Source of the DNA: Cupriavidus basilensis
GTDB lineage: Bacteria; Pseudomonadota; Gammaproteobacteria; Burkholderiales; Burkholderiaceae
Reading direction: 5' to 3'
Assembly (NCBI RefSeq): GCF_008801925.2
Contig: NZ_CP062804.1
Span: forward strand, 2,542,001 to 2,606,000
DNA: 64,000 nucleotides
The notes under the pieces are model-generated. The model was not told the DNA's origin. It searched no databases and saw nothing but the letters and a program-made list of their open reading frames with translations. Each line of letters starts with the position of its first letter. The stretch's first letter is position 1. This document shows positions 61,473-64,000 of this stretch, piece after piece. Position numbers and translations under genes: made by a program.

Positions 61473-62235
61473 AATCGCCGGTGCGTTGCACATCGAACTC
61501 TCCTCCACGTGCCTGCGTGTCACGCGTACCACGCGCTGGCTGCGTCCCGTGCGCGAGTTCGTGGCGCAACGCGTGCTCGACGACGCGTCGCCCGATGCTG
61601 CGCTGCAGGCGCTGGCTGGCGTGCTGGCCGACGCGCACTGCACAGGCTTGCGTACCACGGCGGTGATCGGCAACGAATGGAGTCGCCTGTTCATGGCCAC
61701 CGCGCCGCGCAATGCCGAAAGCCGGCGCGACTGCGACGCCGCCGTGCAACTGCGCAGCCTGCAGTTGTTCGGCGACAGCGCCAGTGCCTGGACCGTGCGT
61801 GCCGACCATGATGCGTCGCATCCATTCCTGGCCTGTGCCGTATCGGAACGACTGCTGGAAGGACTGCAGCGTATCGGCCACACGCAGCGGCTGACATGGA
61901 TGTCGATCCGCCCGCAGTTTCTCGCCGCGTGGAACCGCTGGTGCGCCAAGCTGGAGCCCGGCGACTGGTTCGGCATGGTCGATGCCCATGCGCTGACGCT
62001 CGCGATGCTCGGCGACCGCCGGCTCGCCGATGTGCGTCGCCTGGCATTGCCATCGCAAGCGCTGGGTGACGGCACCTGGCCGCTCAATGTCGTGACGCGC
62101 GAAGCGCTGCGGCTGTGCATCGCGCCGCCCTCCCGCCTGCGTCTCTGCGGCGCGGTGCCGGCGGCATGGCTGGCACCGTCCGACAGCCCGCTCTGCGTGC
62201 CGCTCGATGCCGTCCGCGCGGAGGATGCGTCATGA
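61465..62235 (+). CDS. PilM/GspL-cytoplasmic-like assembly protein (weak similarity)
   Basis: The 256-residue protein has no signal or membrane helix. Its opening (GALHIELSSTCLRVTRTTRW) and the DAHALTLAMLGDRR stretch recall the actin-like PilM/GspL cytoplasmic fold, and it occupies the PilM position before two bitopic proteins. Similarity by eye is weak; the assignment depends on gene order. The start overlaps gspE by eight bases and the stop overlaps the next gene (ATGA). Confidence 0.6.
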   Translation: MNRIAGALHIELSSTCLRVTRTTRWLRPVREFVAQRVLDDASPDAALQALAGVLADAHCTGLRTTAVIGNEWSRLFMATAPRNAESRRDCDAAVQLRSLQLFGDSASAWTVRADHDASHPFLACAVSERLLEGLQRIGHTQRLTWMSIRPQFLAAWNRWCAKLEPGDWFGMVDAHALTLAMLGDRRLADVRRLALPSQALGDGTWPLNVVTREALRLCIAPPSRLRLCGAVPAAWLAPSDSPLCVPLDAVRAEDAS

Positions 62236-62831
62236 AGCCCGTTCGGATCGACTTCGCACCGCCGACGCTCTACCGCTCGCTTGCGCTGGCGCGGCCGGTG
62301 ACGTGGCTGGCCGTCGCGGCCGGCCTGGCGTTGTGCATCGGCGCAGCGGTAATGGCCCAGCGCAGCGCCATGCAGGCCAGTCATTGGGAAGCGAAGCGCC
62401 AGGCGGCCATTGTGCAGCATGCGCCCAGCCCGGCGCGCGCCACCACGCAACCCATTCCTGCCGGGCAGGCCACGGCCGTAAACGCCATGGTCGCGCGGCT
62501 CAATGTGCCGTGGCGCGACCTGTTCCGGTCGATCGAGTCGGCCACCACTGGCGAGCGCATCGCCCTGCTCGAAATCACGCCGGACCCCGCGCGGCACACG
62601 CTCAAGGGCACGGCTGAGGCCCGCAACAGCGAGGACATGCTGGCCTACATGACGCGGCTTGCGGCACAACCGTTCTTTACCAACGCCACGCTGACCAGTC
62701 ACGAGATCAATCTGCAGGACCCTAACCGCCCACTGCGCTTCCAGTTCGCCGCGCAATGGCGCGACGTCCTCACCGAGGCCGCCGCCGGGCCGGTGACCGT
62801 CTCGGCCACCGTGGCCGGGAGGCAGCCATGA
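62232..62831 (+). CDS. PilN/GspL-periplasmic-like bitopic protein
   Basis: The 199-residue protein starts MKPVRIDFAPPTLYRSLALA, then one transmembrane helix (PVTWLAVAAGLALCIGAAVM) and a periplasmic region with the PilN-type ferredoxin-like pattern VPWRDLFRSIESATTGERIA, LLEITPDPARHTLKGTAEAR and NSEDMLAYMTRL. It fits PilN well and would join PilM- and PilO-like partners in the inner-membrane alignment complex. Confidence 0.75.
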   Translation: MKPVRIDFAPPTLYRSLALARPVTWLAVAAGLALCIGAAVMAQRSAMQASHWEAKRQAAIVQHAPSPARATTQPIPAGQATAVNAMVARLNVPWRDLFRSIESATTGERIALLEITPDPARHTLKGTAEARNSEDMLAYMTRLAAQPFFTNATLTSHEINLQDPNRPLRFQFAAQWRDVLTEAAAGPVTVSATVAGRQP

Positions 62832-63493
62832 ACCTGATGCCGATCCGCCGCGCGGGCCTGCATCTGGCCCTGCTCGCCAGCCGCACGCCACCGCTCGCCG
62901 CAGTGGCCACCGTGCTGTGCATCGGCGCGGCAGTGGCATGGGCATGGTGGATGCCGCATGCGCGGCAGGCGGCCACGCAGGCCGAGGCCACCCTGCGGCG
63001 CGCCGTTGCCGATGCCCGGCGCAACGGCGCCCGGCAGGAGCAGGCCTTGCGCAACGCGCCGCAGACCAGGCTCGCCGATTTCTACGCGGTGCTGGGCGAT
63101 GCGCGGCGCACCGAGCTGCCGCTGGAAACGCTGTTCGCGCTGGCCAACGCCAATGGCCTGCAACTGGACAAGGGTGAATACAAGCGCAGCTATGACAGCC
63201 AGAGCCGCGTCTACAGCTATCAGGCACTGTTTCCGGTCAAGGGCTCGTACGTGGCGATCCGCCGCTTCTGCGAAGCCGCGCTGCGCGCGCTCCCGTATGC
63301 ATCGCTCGATGAAATCGCGTTCCGGCGCGAGGGCGTCGCCAACGGTCAGCTGGAAGGCCGCCTGCGCTTCACGTTTCATCTCGCGCAGACGAGCGAGCCG
63401 AATAGCGTAGAGACGCGCCCCGAGCGCGAATCGGCAACCCCGGCCGTCGATGCCACGCCCGGCATCGTCGCCATGCAGGAGGTGCGGCCATGA
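62828..63493 (+). CDS. PilO/GspM-like bitopic protein
   Basis: The 221-residue protein has one N-terminal helix (LAAVATVLCIGAAVAWAWWM), a coiled coil of about 40 residues and a ferredoxin-like domain with LPLETLFALANANGLQLDKG and YQALFPVKGSYVAIRRFCEA. This is the PilO/GspM layout. It starts and ends with ATGA overlaps, so the set is tightly coupled. Confidence 0.75.
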   Translation: MNLMPIRRAGLHLALLASRTPPLAAVATVLCIGAAVAWAWWMPHARQAATQAEATLRRAVADARRNGARQEQALRNAPQTRLADFYAVLGDARRTELPLETLFALANANGLQLDKGEYKRSYDSQSRVYSYQALFPVKGSYVAIRRFCEAALRALPYASLDEIAFRREGVANGQLEGRLRFTFHLAQTSEPNSVETRPERESATPAVDATPGIVAMQEVRP

Positions 63494-64000
63494 AGCCCCG
63501 CCTGCTGATACTCGGTGGTGCGCTGGCCATCACCGTGGTGCTGGCGATCCTGGCGAACCGCGACCCCGCCGGCGCAGTCGTGGCTGCGGTGGAACGTGGG
63601 CCCGCCAGCGCTCAGCGCGAGCGGCCAACTGCCGCCGTCGCCACGGCCCAGGCACCGGGGCCGGCCACAGACGCGGGTCCGGCCGAGATTGCCGCGCTGC
63701 GCGACCGCAACGAACTGCTTGGCGGCGATGCACAGGGTCCGGCGTCGCTGTTTGCCAGCCATAACTGGACGCCCGCGCCACCGCCGCCGCCACCGGCGCC
63801 CGTGGTGGCCGGCCCGCCGCCAACGCCCACCGCACCGCCGCTGCCTTTCACCTATCTCGGGAAGAAGCTCGAGAACGGCAAATGGGAAGCCTATCTCGCC
63901 CGGGGCGGCGAGACCTACGTGGTCCACGAACAAAGCGTGCTTGATGGCCAGTATCGAGCCGAGGCCATCACATCGAACACGCTCACGTTGACGTACCTGC
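63490..64000 (+). CDS. PilP/GspC-like protein (truncated by window end)
   Basis: At least 170 codons are visible. An N-terminal helix (LLILGGALAITVVLAILANR) is followed by a Pro/Ala-rich spacer and LPFTYLGKKLENGKWEAYLA, then YVVHEQSVLDGQYRAEAI, the HR/PilP-type beta domain that touches the secretin. The gene runs off the right edge; a secretin gene (gspD/pilQ-like) would be expected next. Confidence 0.72.
   Translation, partial: MKPRLLILGGALAITVVLAILANRDPAGAVVAAVERGPASAQRERPTAAVATAQAPGPATDAGPAEIAALRDRNELLGGDAQGPASLFASHNWTPAPPPPPPAPVVAGPPPTPTAPPLPFTYLGKKLENGKWEAYLARGGETYVVHEQSVLDGQYRAEAITSNTLTLTYL

Noticed and set aside
60465..63227. A 920-codon leftward open frame
   Set aside because: It lies opposite the gspE and PilM/N/O-like genes. 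Those show clear motifs and tight overlaps; this frame has none.
1..64000. CRISPR arrays, tRNA or rRNA genes, insertion sequences, prophage genes
   Set aside because: No spaced direct repeats, cloverleaf-like sequence, conserved rRNA text, transposase motif or phage gene was recognised.

Overview
The window is GC-rich DNA from a Gram-negative betaproteobacterium. Short spacings, many ATGA/GTGA start-stop overlaps, a PqiABC operon, classical beta-proteobacterial porins and a His-rich metal protein of a kind I associate with Cupriavidus all point to Burkholderiaceae, most likely Cupriavidus or a close relative. The mix of envelope, efflux and accessory functions with an apparent extra citrate synthase suggests a secondary replicon (chromid), but that is inference. 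No rRNA, tRNA, CRISPR array or intact insertion sequence was recognised.

Layout. 1-2.8 kb: an edge-truncated MFS aromatic-acid-type transporter and a DoxX protein, divergent from a LysR regulator. 2.95-3.29 kb: a decayed dnaE2 fragment. 3.4-9.7 kb: an RND efflux operon (adaptor, pump, TolC) with an MgtC-family gene at its end. 10.1-11.5 kb: two convergent TetR paralogues. 11.8-15.4 kb: a PqiA-PqiA-PqiB-PqiC lipid-transport operon. 15.6-22.6 kb: an aromatic catabolic cluster (extradiol-type VOC dioxygenase, FAH hydrolase, acyl-CoA synthetase, FAD monooxygenase, outer-membrane Meta/SphA-like protein). The promoters of the RND operon/TetR, the Pqi operon and the catabolic cluster all carry the palindrome TGTCATnATGAC(A/G), which suggests one shared regulon. 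22.6-29.3 kb: small and remnant genes, a PsiE-like protein, a MipA/OmpV protein, a DUF4397 lipoprotein, an 8-copy GCAAT repeat, a duplicated His-rich protein divergent from a small secreted Cys/His protein, and an ExbB without ExbD. 29.6-35.6 kb: a MarR-controlled MdtNOP-type efflux operon with 18-bp palindromes on both sides of marR. 35.7-40.1 kb: citrate synthase and two outer-membrane porins. 40.5-47 kb: a second RND system with its TetR and two matching operators (TGTGAC-N14-GTCACA).

47.1-64.0 kb is the most striking part. A leftward operon encodes a Tat-exported CotA-like multicopper oxidase, a SCO1/SenC copper chaperone, a large di-heme cytochrome c peroxidase/MauG-type protein and two exported proteins of about 800 residues with Ig/PKD/cadherin-like domains. 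It is divergent from a secretion operon encoding a lytic transglycosylase, the major pseudopilin GspG, GspF, the GspE ATPase and four small proteins arranged like PilM-N-O-P, running off the window. I read this as a candidate dedicated extracellular oxidation system: copper oxidase, copper loader, electron-transfer or maturation heme protein and surface scaffold proteins, with its own type II-like exporter. The substrate (metal ion, phenolic or other) cannot be told from sequence.
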